In this document: positions 1 to 6,692 of the stretch, one piece after another
How positions within the stretch are numbered: the stretch's first letter is position 1
Layout of the letters: every line of letters starts with the position of its first letter
Origin: Calditrichota bacterium
GTDB taxonomy: Bacteria > Calditrichota > Calditrichia > RBG-13-44-9 > J075
Length of the DNA stretch: 9,790 nt
NCBI GenBank assembly: GCA_024275555.1
Contig: JAJRYW010000446.1
Coordinates: 1 to 9,790 of the forward strand
Direction: 5' to 3'
The notes under the pieces: model-generated
What the model saw: the letters and a program-made list of their open reading frames with translations, nothing else
Databases searched by the model: none
Told to the model about the DNA's origin: nothing
Position numbers and translations under genes: made by a program

Positions 1-125
1 CTATGTAATAATTTCTTTCTCATTAACACCGGGCTTAAGCCCGGTGTTAATGAGATCTTGCACCGATTGCTTAACCGTTTCAACGGTTTTTAAAGAATGC
101 CTAAAAAATGCAATTTGTCATGCGC
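1..125. repeat. MITE-like palindromic repeat, copy A (left end cut by window edge)
   Basis: This is the 3' portion of an interspersed repeat whose complete copy lies at 4109-4272. It aligns without gaps to 4148-4272 over 125 bases with seven substitutions by eye (about 94% identity), in the same orientation. It contains a perfect 38-bp palindrome at 18-55 centred on the half-arm CATTAACACCGGGCTT, a second hairpin at 73-88 (AACCGTT, TC, AACGGTT), and the right terminal inverted repeat at 108-125. No protein is encoded. It lies just beyond the 3' end of the minus-strand glycosyltransferase gene. Neither strand has a T-tract directly after the palindrome, so it is not a standard intrinsic terminator, although the hairpin could still stabilise or end transcripts. 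Confidence 0.85.
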
Positions 126-183
126 CCTCGGGAAAATAACATAAGTTATGTAGTAATATAAGCTTAGCTTGCAATAAGGTCTA

Positions 184-1626
184 TTAAGCAACCTTCAATT
201 TTTGCAGCTTATTTTTGTGTCGCGCCTGCCGCCATTCGATCCAGATCGCCAGCCAGACGGGCAGAAATTCCAGCCAGACCAGGTAGTTATCAAAAAGTTC
301 TGCCTGCCCCCGGGCCTCAAAATAATAGCGCAGGTAGTAGAGGGGCGTCAATACCGTCAGCAGCAGCAGCGCCCGCGAGGGCCAAAGCGCCAGAAGCGGC
401 AGCATCCACAGCGAGTACCAGGGAAACTGGGTGGGGCTGACCAGGAAAAGCGCCGCAATAATAATCACCATGCGCGGAACAAACTGTTCGGCATGATTGA
501 GCGGCTTCCAGGACCAGTATGCACTCCAGCCGATCAGGAAAACGGCGCTGAGCAGCCGGGTAACCAATTGGCTGTATCCCGGGTGCACGCCCAGCAACGG
601 CAGCAGCGCTGCATTTATCCATACGCCCAGGCGGAAGAGACTGTCGTTTAATTCCCAGCGTTGCGCATAGGCTTGCAGCCCGGACTGATCATCCAGGCCG
701 GCCAGCAGTTGCGGCAACATGGCTATTGCGATGATGACCACAAACCAAATCGCCCCCTGAACACGTTTTTTAACGGATGCGATGTTGCGCAAAAAGAGCG
801 GGGCCAGCAGAAGGGGCCAGATTTTCACCGCAGCGGCGAGGGCCAGCAAGACCATCGCGCCGACGGCTCGCTTGCGCAAAAACAGCCAGGCTGCTCCCAG
901 GAGAAAGGGGAAAATCAACACCTCCATGTGCCCGGAGTTGAAGACTTCCCGGATCAGCAATGGATTCATCCAGTAAACAGCGATCCAGGCCGGGGATCGC
1001 CCCAGGTGCTTTAGCAGGGCCAGCAGCAGGGCCAGCACCGCCAAATCCATCCCCAGCAGCACCAGCCGCCAGCCGTTGATATCCCAGGGGCTGATCCGGT
1101 GCGCCAGGGCAAAAAAAAGCTGGCTCAGCGGCGGGTAAATGCTGCGCAGATAACTGTGGTTGATCTGCTCCAGGGTGGATTGCCCGGCCGCGCCGAGATC
1201 GACAATCTCTGCCGGAACCTCTTCTTTCCGGCCCCGAAGCGCAGCCTCTACTTCATCCGGGGAAAACCGATAGGGACTGTAGCCGGCCGCGCTGACCGCG
1301 CCGTCCCAAAGGTAGCGGTGGTAGTCGTCTTCCAGGATGGGGGTGGAGAAAAACATGCCCAGCCGCATCAACAGTCCCAGGAGAAGGATGTAGCCCAGCA
1401 AGGGGCGGCCGGGGCGCCCATGCCGGGGCAGTTCGCTGAGGAACAAGTAAACCAAACCGGCGCCGCACAGCAGGGCGGTAAAAGCTAATACGGGGCGGTC
1501 AGCCAGGGGGATCGCCGTATCAAAACGGGCCGAGAGCGCCGCTAAAACGATGGCATAACCCAGCAAAAGCAGGCCGGCAACTATCCAGCGTGCGTTAATT
1601 CCCCCGCCGCGACGGTGATCCGGCAT
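184..1626 (-). CDS. Polytopic GT-C membrane glycosyltransferase (GT87/DUF2029-like)
   Basis: The 480-residue protein is almost wholly hydrophobic, with about ten or more membrane segments. It has the marks of GT-C enzymes, which use polyprenyl-phosphate sugars on the outer face of the membrane: an acidic EDDYHRYLWDG motif (residues 99-109) in the first outer loop followed by GYSPY (115-119), then YPPLSQ (164-169), a KIWPLLL segment (268-274) and SPTQFPWY (397-404). The family includes mannosyltransferases, but the sugar and acceptor cannot be read here. The frame stays open upstream to 2055, but residues before the chosen Met are low-complexity and antisense to the neighbouring gene's frame, so that extension is rejected. 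An in-frame GTG at 1632 overlaps the upstream TGA (GTGA) and is an alternative start. Either way the gene is probably translationally coupled to the GT2 gene, with which it likely builds one envelope glycan. Confidence 0.85.
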   Translation of the reverse strand: MPDHRRGGGINARWIVAGLLLLGYAIVLAALSARFDTAIPLADRPVLAFTALLCGAGLVYLFLSELPRHGRPGRPLLGYILLLGLLMRLGMFFSTPILEDDYHRYLWDGAVSAAGYSPYRFSPDEVEAALRGRKEEVPAEIVDLGAAGQSTLEQINHSYLRSIYPPLSQLFFALAHRISPWDINGWRLVLLGMDLAVLALLLALLKHLGRSPAWIAVYWMNPLLIREVFNSGHMEVLIFPFLLGAAWLFLRKRAVGAMVLLALAAAVKIWPLLLAPLFLRNIASVKKRVQGAIWFVVIIAIAMLPQLLAGLDDQSGLQAYAQRWELNDSLFRLGVWINAALLPLLGVHPGYSQLVTRLLSAVFLIGWSAYWSWKPLNHAEQFVPRMVIIIAALFLVSPTQFPWYSLWMLPLLALWPSRALLLLTVLTPLYYLRYYFEARGQAELFDNYLVWLEFLPVWLAIWIEWRQARHKNKLQKLKVA

Positions 1627-1628
1627 GT

Positions 1629-1940
1629 TCACTGCTTTTGCCCGGTTAGCGAAGTGAACCCGATATAATAAAACCCGATCATAAACAGGATAAAGAAAGG
1701 CATCGAATAATAGACCTGCTGGGAAATAAAATAGAACGCCCCATAGGTAAAATAGCTGGCTACCAAAATCTCGGCGATATGCTGATAGCTGCGCCCGGGG
1801 CGGTAGAGTTTCTGTTTCCAGGTGCCGCGCCGGCCTTCCAGCTTGTATTTGGGGGTGCGTTTGAACTCGGAATGCCGCCCCAGCAACGCCTCCAGCGCCG
1901 CCCGGCCGTTGTTGAGCGAAAGGCCGATGCCCAGGGCCAT
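1629..1940 (-). pseudogene. C-terminal part of the GT2 glycosyltransferase, separated by a frameshift
   Basis: This stretch encodes the missing end of the GT2 protein from 1940-3082 and is not a separate gene. Read back past its apparent Met, the frame gives EIWPHILYLPFLMALGIG, the expected continuation of a membrane helix. It then continues as GLSLNNGRAALEALLG and the FKRTPKY motif that characteristically closes bacterial cellulose-synthase-like GT2 enzymes, followed by two or three more membrane segments and the end TSLTGQKQ. One base is missing between the two frames, most simply a G in the coding-strand run GGGG (plus-strand CCCC at 1976-1979). Restoring it gives a 484-residue protein, a normal length for this family. 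The stop TGA at 1629-1631 lies 2 bases from the ATG of the GT-C gene. Whether the shift is a real mutation or an assembly error cannot be told from one sequence. Confidence 0.8.
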
Positions 1941-3082
1941 CAGGAAAGGCAGATAGAGGATATGCGGCCAGATTTCCCCAGGGATTCGCGGATGGTGATC
2001 GAGTAATAGATGAGCACCGAAATGGTGGCGGTGAAGAATACCAGGAAGTAGACAAAAACCAGCTTCCAGGGAACCGACTCGATGTTCATCTGGAATTTAA
2101 CCACCGGTACCAGCAGCAGGGCCGGAATGGCCATCAGCAGGTAAGCAAAATTATTGCTCAGGTGGATAATCCCTTCCAGGCGGACATGCAGGGGAAAGTC
2201 GGATTTCCAGATAGCCGGAACCAGCTTCAGCGCCGTTTGTACCGAGCCTTTGGCCCAGCGGTGCTGCTGAGTTTTATAGCCGTTCATCTCTGCCGGCAAT
2301 TCCGCCGGGGAGACCACGTCCGGCAGATACAGGAATTTCCAGCCGGCCAGTTGAGCCCGGTAGCTCAGGTCGAGGTCTTCAGTCAGGGTGTCGTGCTGCC
2401 ATCCCCCGGCGTCAACAATGGCTTGCTTCCGCCAGATTCCCGCCGTGCCGTTAAAATTGAAAAAACGGCCGGAGCGGTTCCGGGCAACATGCTCGATCAG
2501 AAAATGGGCGTCCAGAAAAACAGCCTGGAGACGGGTCAGCAAGGAGTAGTTCCGGTTGATGTGCCCCCAGCGGGTTTGCACCATACCGATTCCCTCTTGC
2601 ATAATATGCGGCACGGTCTTCTTCAGAAAATCCGGGGCGGGAATAAAATCGGCGTCAAATACGGCGATAAATTCCGCCTCGGTGCGCTCCACGCCATAAG
2701 CCAGCGCCCCCGCTTTAAAACCGATGCGCTTCTCCCGGCGGACGTGATCAATCCGAAATCCCCGCTCCTGCAGAACCTTCACCAGGCGGGCAACCAGCCG
2801 CACGGTTTGGTCAGTGGAGTCGTCCAGCACCTGGATATGCAATTTATCCTTTGGGTAGTCCAGGTTTACCGCTGCTTTGAGCAACCGTTTGACCACGTAG
2901 CGCTCATTATAAATGGGCAATTGCACCGTCACCCGGGGCCACTCCGAGGGCTCCGGCGGAACCGGCGGCGGCTGATTCTTGTACTTGCGATAGGTATAAA
3001 GCAAAAAGTATTTGTGCAGGCCAAACAATCCCAGGGCTAATAATGAGATAAGGTACAATACAAATAAAACGGTTTCTGCCAA
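1940..3082 (-). CDS. Processive family 2 glycosyltransferase, cellulose-synthase-like (N-terminal catalytic part)
   Basis: The frame carries the full catalytic core of a membrane-bound, inverting GT2 (COG1215 type): an N-terminal membrane helix (residues 5-30), the nucleotide-sugar fold start VTVQLPIYNE (51-60), DDSTD (87-91), the metal-binding DAD (143-145), the catalytic-base motif TEDLD (234-238) and QQHRW (272-276), the QxxRW acceptor-channel motif of processive polysaccharide synthases. Two membrane segments follow (about 306-328 and 340-360) before the frame runs out after ten aberrant residues at the frameshift. The start is TTG at 3082-3080, preceded by GAGG and GGAG. It probably polymerises or extends a beta-linked glycan from a nucleotide sugar on the cytoplasmic face. 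The exact sugar is unknown. The GT-C gene lies directly downstream and a DUF547 gene lies 153 bases upstream on the same strand. Confidence 0.85.
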   Translation of the reverse strand: MAETVLFVLYLISLLALGLFGLHKYFLLYTYRKYKNQPPPVPPEPSEWPRVTVQLPIYNERYVVKRLLKAAVNLDYPKDKLHIQVLDDSTDQTVRLVARLVKVLQERGFRIDHVRREKRIGFKAGALAYGVERTEAEFIAVFDADFIPAPDFLKKTVPHIMQEGIGMVQTRWGHINRNYSLLTRLQAVFLDAHFLIEHVARNRSGRFFNFNGTAGIWRKQAIVDAGGWQHDTLTEDLDLSYRAQLAGWKFLYLPDVVSPAELPAEMNGYKTQQHRWAKGSVQTALKLVPAIWKSDFPLHVRLEGIIHLSNNFAYLLMAIPALLLVPVVKFQMNIESVPWKLVFVYFLVFFTATISVLIYYSITIRESLGKSGRISSICLS

Positions 3083-3161
3083 TTCTCCAACCTCAATTCT
3101 TTCATATATCGCATATTGATGATCATTCTATTTAACCGGATATATTAATGAACCGGCGCTG

Positions 3162-3167
3162 ATTATA
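3162..3167 (-). promoter_or_regulatory. Possible -10 element for the glycosyltransferase pair
   Basis: On the minus strand this reads TATAAT, the sigma-70 -10 consensus, about 80 bases upstream of the GT2 start codon in the 153-base gap after the DUF547 gene. No good TTGACA-like -35 lies 16-18 bases upstream. A TTTG sits immediately before the box. Composition alone could produce this hexamer, so the call is weak. If real, it would let the two glycosyltransferase genes be expressed separately from the DUF547 gene. Confidence 0.25.
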
Positions 3168-3235
3168 CAAATTTTTTCTGCCGGATGCGGGGGGAGCAAG
3201 AGACCCTCTCCCGGGGGACGTAGCAGCGCACTAAT

Positions 3236-4000
3236 TTACTGTTCCGGCTCCCCGGCAACGGATTTTTCCGGTTGCCGGGCAACATCATTTAATTGCCAAT
3301 TGTATTCGTAGTAGCGAAGCTGATAATCCCGGGGAATCGGGGCATCGCGGAAGCGGTTTATGTAGGCAATAATTGTGGGCGCTTCCGCCAGAAAATCACC
3401 CGCGAACCAATTAAAAATCTGCGACACCAAGACCTGTTTCTGATCCGGATCGAGCCGGATAAACGCCGGGTCGTTCAAAGCAGCCCGGGTGCGCTGATCA
3501 AGCTGCTCATCCAATTTTTCCGGCAAAAACGCGTAACCGGCCATTTTGGGACATCCATCGGCGGCGCAGATCAGAGCAAAGTGGACTCGGGGGTCCGGAT
3601 AGGCCGCACGGAGCTTCTGGTGTTCGATCTGATCCAGGGTAATATTTTGCTGCGCCGCGACACGAGGCGCCTCCTTAAAAAATCCGGGAATATCCATGGG
3701 GGATGATACCGGATAATGTTCCACAACTCCAGCAATTACTAAAAAATTATAGGCGTTCAGCCAGAAAGCTTTGCGGGCCGGCCCTTCCGGCAACGCGGTT
3801 AAGTCAAATCCCTGCAACTTGGACTTCAGGGACATCAGCCCCTGCGGGTTTTCTTTAATACTTTGGTAGTCGACCCGGCCTTCCTTTACATACTGGGCGA
3901 AAAATTGATCGAAATCCTGAAACAGCGGGGCAGACTGCGCCTGAATAATACCAAACAGAAGTATGGGCGTCAGCAGAATAAGATAGAAGATGGTTTTCAT
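3236..4000 (-). CDS. Secreted/periplasmic DUF547 domain protein
   Basis: The 254-residue protein starts with a clear signal peptide: MKTIFYLILL, then a hydrophobic run to about residue 20, and a likely cleavage near AQS-AP (residues 21-25). The rest matches the DUF547 family: KAFWLNAYNFLVI (77-89), DPRVHFALICAADGCPKM (136-153) with two cysteines, and the closing YEYNWQLND (231-239). The function of the family is not established. A Cys/His/Asn-containing conserved core has suggested an enzyme, but none is shown here. The ATG at 4000 was chosen because GAGG sits five bases before it and the signal peptide begins there. An in-frame GTG six codons upstream lacks such support. It is the promoter-proximal gene of the minus-strand block and may be co-transcribed with the glycosyltransferases. 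Confidence 0.85.
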   Translation of the reverse strand: MKTIFYLILLTPILLFGIIQAQSAPLFQDFDQFFAQYVKEGRVDYQSIKENPQGLMSLKSKLQGFDLTALPEGPARKAFWLNAYNFLVIAGVVEHYPVSSPMDIPGFFKEAPRVAAQQNITLDQIEHQKLRAAYPDPRVHFALICAADGCPKMAGYAFLPEKLDEQLDQRTRAALNDPAFIRLDPDQKQVLVSQIFNWFAGDFLAEAPTIIAYINRFRDAPIPRDYQLRYYEYNWQLNDVARQPEKSVAGEPEQ

Positions 4001-4108
4001 TTTTTCCTCAGTGTTCACATTTACGGTTCGCTTAATATTTTTAGGTTTTCAAAATTCAACTTTCGCACCTAAGGTAATGTTTTAAAAAGAGCAATATGTA
4101 TTTTTTTG

Positions 4109-4272
4109 GTGTATGTCAAATTGCACAATGGAAAGCCGTTAAAACGGCTATGTAATAATTTTTTTCTCATTAACACCGGGCTTAAGCCCGGTGTTAATGA
4201 CATCTTGCACCGATTGTTTAACCGTTTCAACGATTTTAAAAGAATGTCTAAAAAGTGCAATTTGTCATGCGC
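4109..4272. repeat. MITE-like palindromic repeat, copy B (complete)
   Basis: This is a 164-bp non-coding element. Its ends are imperfect inverted repeats: left 4109-4126 (GTGTATGTCAAATTGCAC) against the reverse complement of the right end 4255-4272, 15 of 18 matching. Inside lie three hairpins in order: 4134-4149 (AGCCGTT, AA, AACGGCT), a perfect 34-bp palindrome at 4167-4200, and a decayed third hairpin near 4220-4235 that is intact in copy A. The flanks TATTTTTTTG (4099-4108) and TATTTTTTG (4274-4282) could be an imperfect target-site duplication. Size, terminal repeats and lack of coding capacity fit a MITE or an REP-like element mobilised in trans. The family is not one I recognise. Confidence 0.75.
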
Positions 4273-4510
4273 CTATTTTTTGTTTTCCGGCTATCACCCG
4301 GAAACTTACCAGTTGGAGAGTCCTCGATTGATTTCCAGGTAAAACCAAAGGTTCTGTGTATGAAACTGTGGCCAGGCGTGAATCTTTCCCCAAACGAGAA
4401 CTTTGGAATAGGAAATCACCAAGAATTTCGAAAACAGCCCCCAAAATGAGCGAACGGTAAGTTCACACTTTAAAATTTATAAAAATTTTTCCAGGAAAGG
4501 ATGGCGAATT

Positions 4511-4552
4511 TTTCACTAAAAATCATCACGAAACTATCACCATTTAGTGAAA
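4511..4552. promoter_or_regulatory. Inverted repeat upstream of the regulator gene, possible operator
   Basis: A perfect 10-bp inverted repeat, TTTCACTAAA (4511-4520) and TTTAGTGAAA (4543-4552), is separated by 22 bases that contain two further TCAC words. It lies 173 bases upstream of the regulator's start codon. Related words GAGTGAAAT and ATCGTGAACT follow at about 4620-4642. A symmetric site of this kind could bind a dimeric regulator, perhaps the Fis-type domain of the adjacent gene product acting as an enhancer or autoregulatory site. That role is inference from position only, and a chance AT-rich palindrome is possible. Confidence 0.3.
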
Positions 4553-4724
4553 TTTCCCTGAGATATGAAATGGATAGTAAAAGCGCTCAATTTTTCATTT
4601 CGGTGCAATATGGGTATCGAGTGAAATCTGTTATCGTGAACTGCGATCAGCATGTTTTTTCCTTTTCGTAACTTAAAAAGATTATTACATTTATCAATTA
4701 AAGAAACCTAAATAGAATATACGT

Positions 4725-6614
4725 ATGCCGATTGTTGCCTATCAATTTACTTTTGAAGCGAATACGGAGGCCGCTGCTTCCCGCGAGTCCTCCCGGGACT
4801 GGAGCGAGTGCGGCAAACCCCTGGCCGCTCGTGAATGGCTGGTGCTGATGCTACCCGGCCGGTGCAACGTGTTCCTGTTTTCCGGGCGCCCGCGGCCGTT
4901 GGCGCGTGTGGAGCAGGTCTTGCGCAAACAGGGGATGCTGCCGGAGACGGCCATGCTTCGCACCCGGCAGTTGGAGGATATAGAGGCAATACGGTATTTC
5001 CTCCGCCTGGCCACCGGGGCCATAGACGACGAGCAGAGCCCCCTGCTGATGGAAACCCTGCACACCGCCTTTGCCCGGGCAACCGAGGCGGGACATATCG
5101 GCCCTCATTTTCATCGCCTCTTTCAGCGGGGCATCTGGCTGCATGAACGCGCCCGCCAGGAAACCCATTTTTTTGATTTCAGCATCTCCCCGGCCCGGGT
5201 GATGGTGGAAATATCCGCCAAAATTCTGGGCTCTTTATCCAACCGGAAAGTAGCTGTCTGGGGCGAAGACCGCCAGTCCGGGCGGGTTGAGCAGGCCTTC
5301 CGGGAAGCCGGCTGCCGGATTCTCTCCCCGCCCCCGGATTTAAATACGCGCCCCTTGCCAGGTTCGATCTGTGAAGGCGACATCCTGATCCTCTACCCCG
5401 GCTACAACGGGGCCCTGGATGAGCAGCAAATTTTAAATTGGCACAAGCGCAAAAAAGGGGCGCCCTTTCTGATTTTTGATTTGGGACAACGGGAATTAAA
5501 CCTGCGCCGGTTACGCCGCGCCGACACGCTCTATCTTTATCGCAGCGAAGATGTTGAGAAAGTGATTCGTTTTAACCGCCAGCAGCGCAGCCAGGCCGTC
5601 GGAGAAATCCGGCGTTGGATCGAGGAGGAAATCGAAAAATACATCCGCTGGCGAGAGAGCGAGGATCGCCATCAATTTGGAGGGATCATCGGCTCTACCC
5701 CGGAGATGCAGCAGGTCTTCGAGCTGATCTCCCGGATTGCCCGCACCGATATTACCGTGCTGATTGACGGGGAAAGCGGCACCGGCAAAGAATTGGTGGC
5801 CCGGGCCATTCATCGTTACAGCAGCCGCGCCGACAAACCCTTCCAGCCCATCAACTGCGGGGCCATTCCGGAAAACCTGCTGGAAAGCGAACTGTTCGGC
5901 CACGCCCGGGGCGCCTTTACCGGGGCCGTGCAGCAAAAAGACGGCTTATTTCAAATTGCCGACGGCGGCGCCATTTTTCTGGATGAAGTGGGCGAGTTGC
6001 CGCCCCATCTGCAGGTTAAAATATTGCGATTCCTGCAGGAAGGTGAAATCAAACCGGTGGGAAGCAACGAAACCATCCGGGTGAATGTGCGGGTGCTGGC
6101 GGCAACCAACCAGGATTTGGTGCAGATGGTTAAGGAGCAGCGCTTCCGCAGTGATTTGTATTACCGCCTCAATGTCATCCAATTAACCATCCCGCCGCTG
6201 CGAGACCGCAAGGAAGACATCCCTCTACTGACCAGGCACTTTATACGCAAATATGCCCTGCGAATCAAAAAAGAAGTGGGGGATATTTCCGCGGAGGCAT
6301 TATCGGCTCTCCAAAATTACGACTGGCCCGGCAATGTGCGCGAGCTGGAAAATGTGATCGAGCGCTCCGTAGCGTTAGCCGTGGGCCGGCAGATCACCCG
6401 CTTTAACCTGCCCGACCACATCCAGCACGCCCGCCCGGCTTTCCGCCACAGCGCCCTGGGGGAACGCTTGACCCTGAAAGAACTGGAAAAACGCTACATC
6501 CTGGAAACCCTGGACGCCTGCGGCTGGAATTACGAAAAAGCCAGCAAAATATTGGATATCGGCCGCACCACCCTGTGGCGAAAACTGCGCCAGTATAAAA
6601 TGGCAGAGAATTAG
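4725..6614 (+). CDS. Sigma-54-dependent activator with a degenerate glutamyl-tRNA reductase-like sensor domain
   Basis: This 629-residue protein has a fused architecture. Residues 1-312 follow glutamyl-tRNA reductase (GluTR, HemA) from end to end: a first strand MPIVAYQF, a degraded active-site loop LPGRCNVFLF (43-52), RYFLRLATG (90-98), LFQRGIWLHERARQET (132-147), a Rossmann-like part from RKVAVWG (174-180) through GDILIL (218-223), FLIFDLGQREL (248-258), LYLYRSEDVEKVI (269-281), then a long helix ending EEEIEKYIRW (300-309). Residues 320-545 are a sigma-54 AAA+ domain with Walker A GESGTGKE (349-356), intact GAFTGA (396-401), Walker B AIFLDE (416-421), the arginine-finger segment FRSDLYYRLN (474-483) and WPGNVRELEN (534-543). 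A Fis-type helix-turn-helix closes the protein (590-625). Catalytic and NADPH-binding signatures of GluTR are lost, so the N-terminus is probably a sensor, not an enzyme. The ligand and target genes are unknown. The start fits the GluTR N-terminus, though its ribosome site is weak. Confidence 0.88.
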   Translation: MPIVAYQFTFEANTEAAASRESSRDWSECGKPLAAREWLVLMLPGRCNVFLFSGRPRPLARVEQVLRKQGMLPETAMLRTRQLEDIEAIRYFLRLATGAIDDEQSPLLMETLHTAFARATEAGHIGPHFHRLFQRGIWLHERARQETHFFDFSISPARVMVEISAKILGSLSNRKVAVWGEDRQSGRVEQAFREAGCRILSPPPDLNTRPLPGSICEGDILILYPGYNGALDEQQILNWHKRKKGAPFLIFDLGQRELNLRRLRRADTLYLYRSEDVEKVIRFNRQQRSQAVGEIRRWIEEEIEKYIRWRESEDRHQFGGIIGSTPEMQQVFELISRIARTDITVLIDGESGTGKELVARAIHRYSSRADKPFQPINCGAIPENLLESELFGHARGAFTGAVQQKDGLFQIADGGAIFLDEVGELPPHLQVKILRFLQEGEIKPVGSNETIRVNVRVLAATNQDLVQMVKEQRFRSDLYYRLNVIQLTIPPLRDRKEDIPLLTRHFIRKYALRIKKEVGDISAEALSALQNYDWPGNVRELENVIERSVALAVGRQITRFNLPDHIQHARPAFRHSALGERLTLKELEKRYILETLDACGWNYEKASKILDIGRTTLWRKLRQYKMAEN

Positions 6615-6692
6615 CGCTTTGTAAATCACCCAAAAAAGTATATCTTTCGCTATTGTTAAATACATTCGCATTCCAAAGGTTGAGGATTGAAA

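Larger units (their letters stand above)
4001..4724. other. Divergent intergenic region with repeat and possible operator
   Basis: These 724 AT-rich bases separate the minus-strand DUF547 gene from the plus-strand sigma-54 regulator and must hold the promoters of both. I see no credible protein gene: the short open frames across the repeat have no ribosome site and simply read through palindromes. The region contains the complete MITE-like repeat (4109-4272), a stem-loop at 4284-4304 (TTTCCGG/CCGGAAA with a 7-base loop) and an inverted repeat at 4511-4552. It also holds a run of GTGAA/TTCAC words between 4511 and 4642. No convincing -24/-12 (GG-N10-GC) sigma-54 promoter is apparent before either gene. 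Confidence 0.6.

Noticed and set aside
18..55. 38-bp palindrome as an intrinsic terminator
   Set aside because: Neither strand has a U-tract following the stem, and the same palindrome recurs inside a repeat element at 4167-4200, so repeat structure explains it better.
1970..1985. Programmed -1 frameshifting in the GT2 gene
   Set aside because: The site is not a classical slippery heptamer and no stimulatory structure was evident. A missing base in a G run is simpler, so this is kept only as a test in the finding.
1627..2055. N-terminal extension of the GT-C frame up to 2055
   Set aside because: The translation is Pro/Ser/Arg-rich without family similarity and overlaps the real GT2 coding frame. 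A Met with membrane helices right after it starts the true protein at 1626.
2162..3040. Long antisense open frame opposite the GT2 gene
   Set aside because: The opposite strand carries intact GT2 catalytic motifs. The antisense translation has no recognisable domain and arises from GC-rich codon use.
4069..4449. Small open frames across the repeat and its flanks
   Set aside because: They read through palindromes, lack ribosome sites and have no family features.
4553..4724. Sigma-54 (-24/-12) promoter before the regulator
   Set aside because: No TGGCAC-N5-TTGC-like match with correct GG-N10-GC spacing could be found by eye.
4725..5660. N-terminal half of the regulator as a functional glutamyl-tRNA reductase
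   Set aside because: The catalytic cysteine loop, glutamate-site segment and NADPH loop are all altered, and the dimerisation domain is absent.
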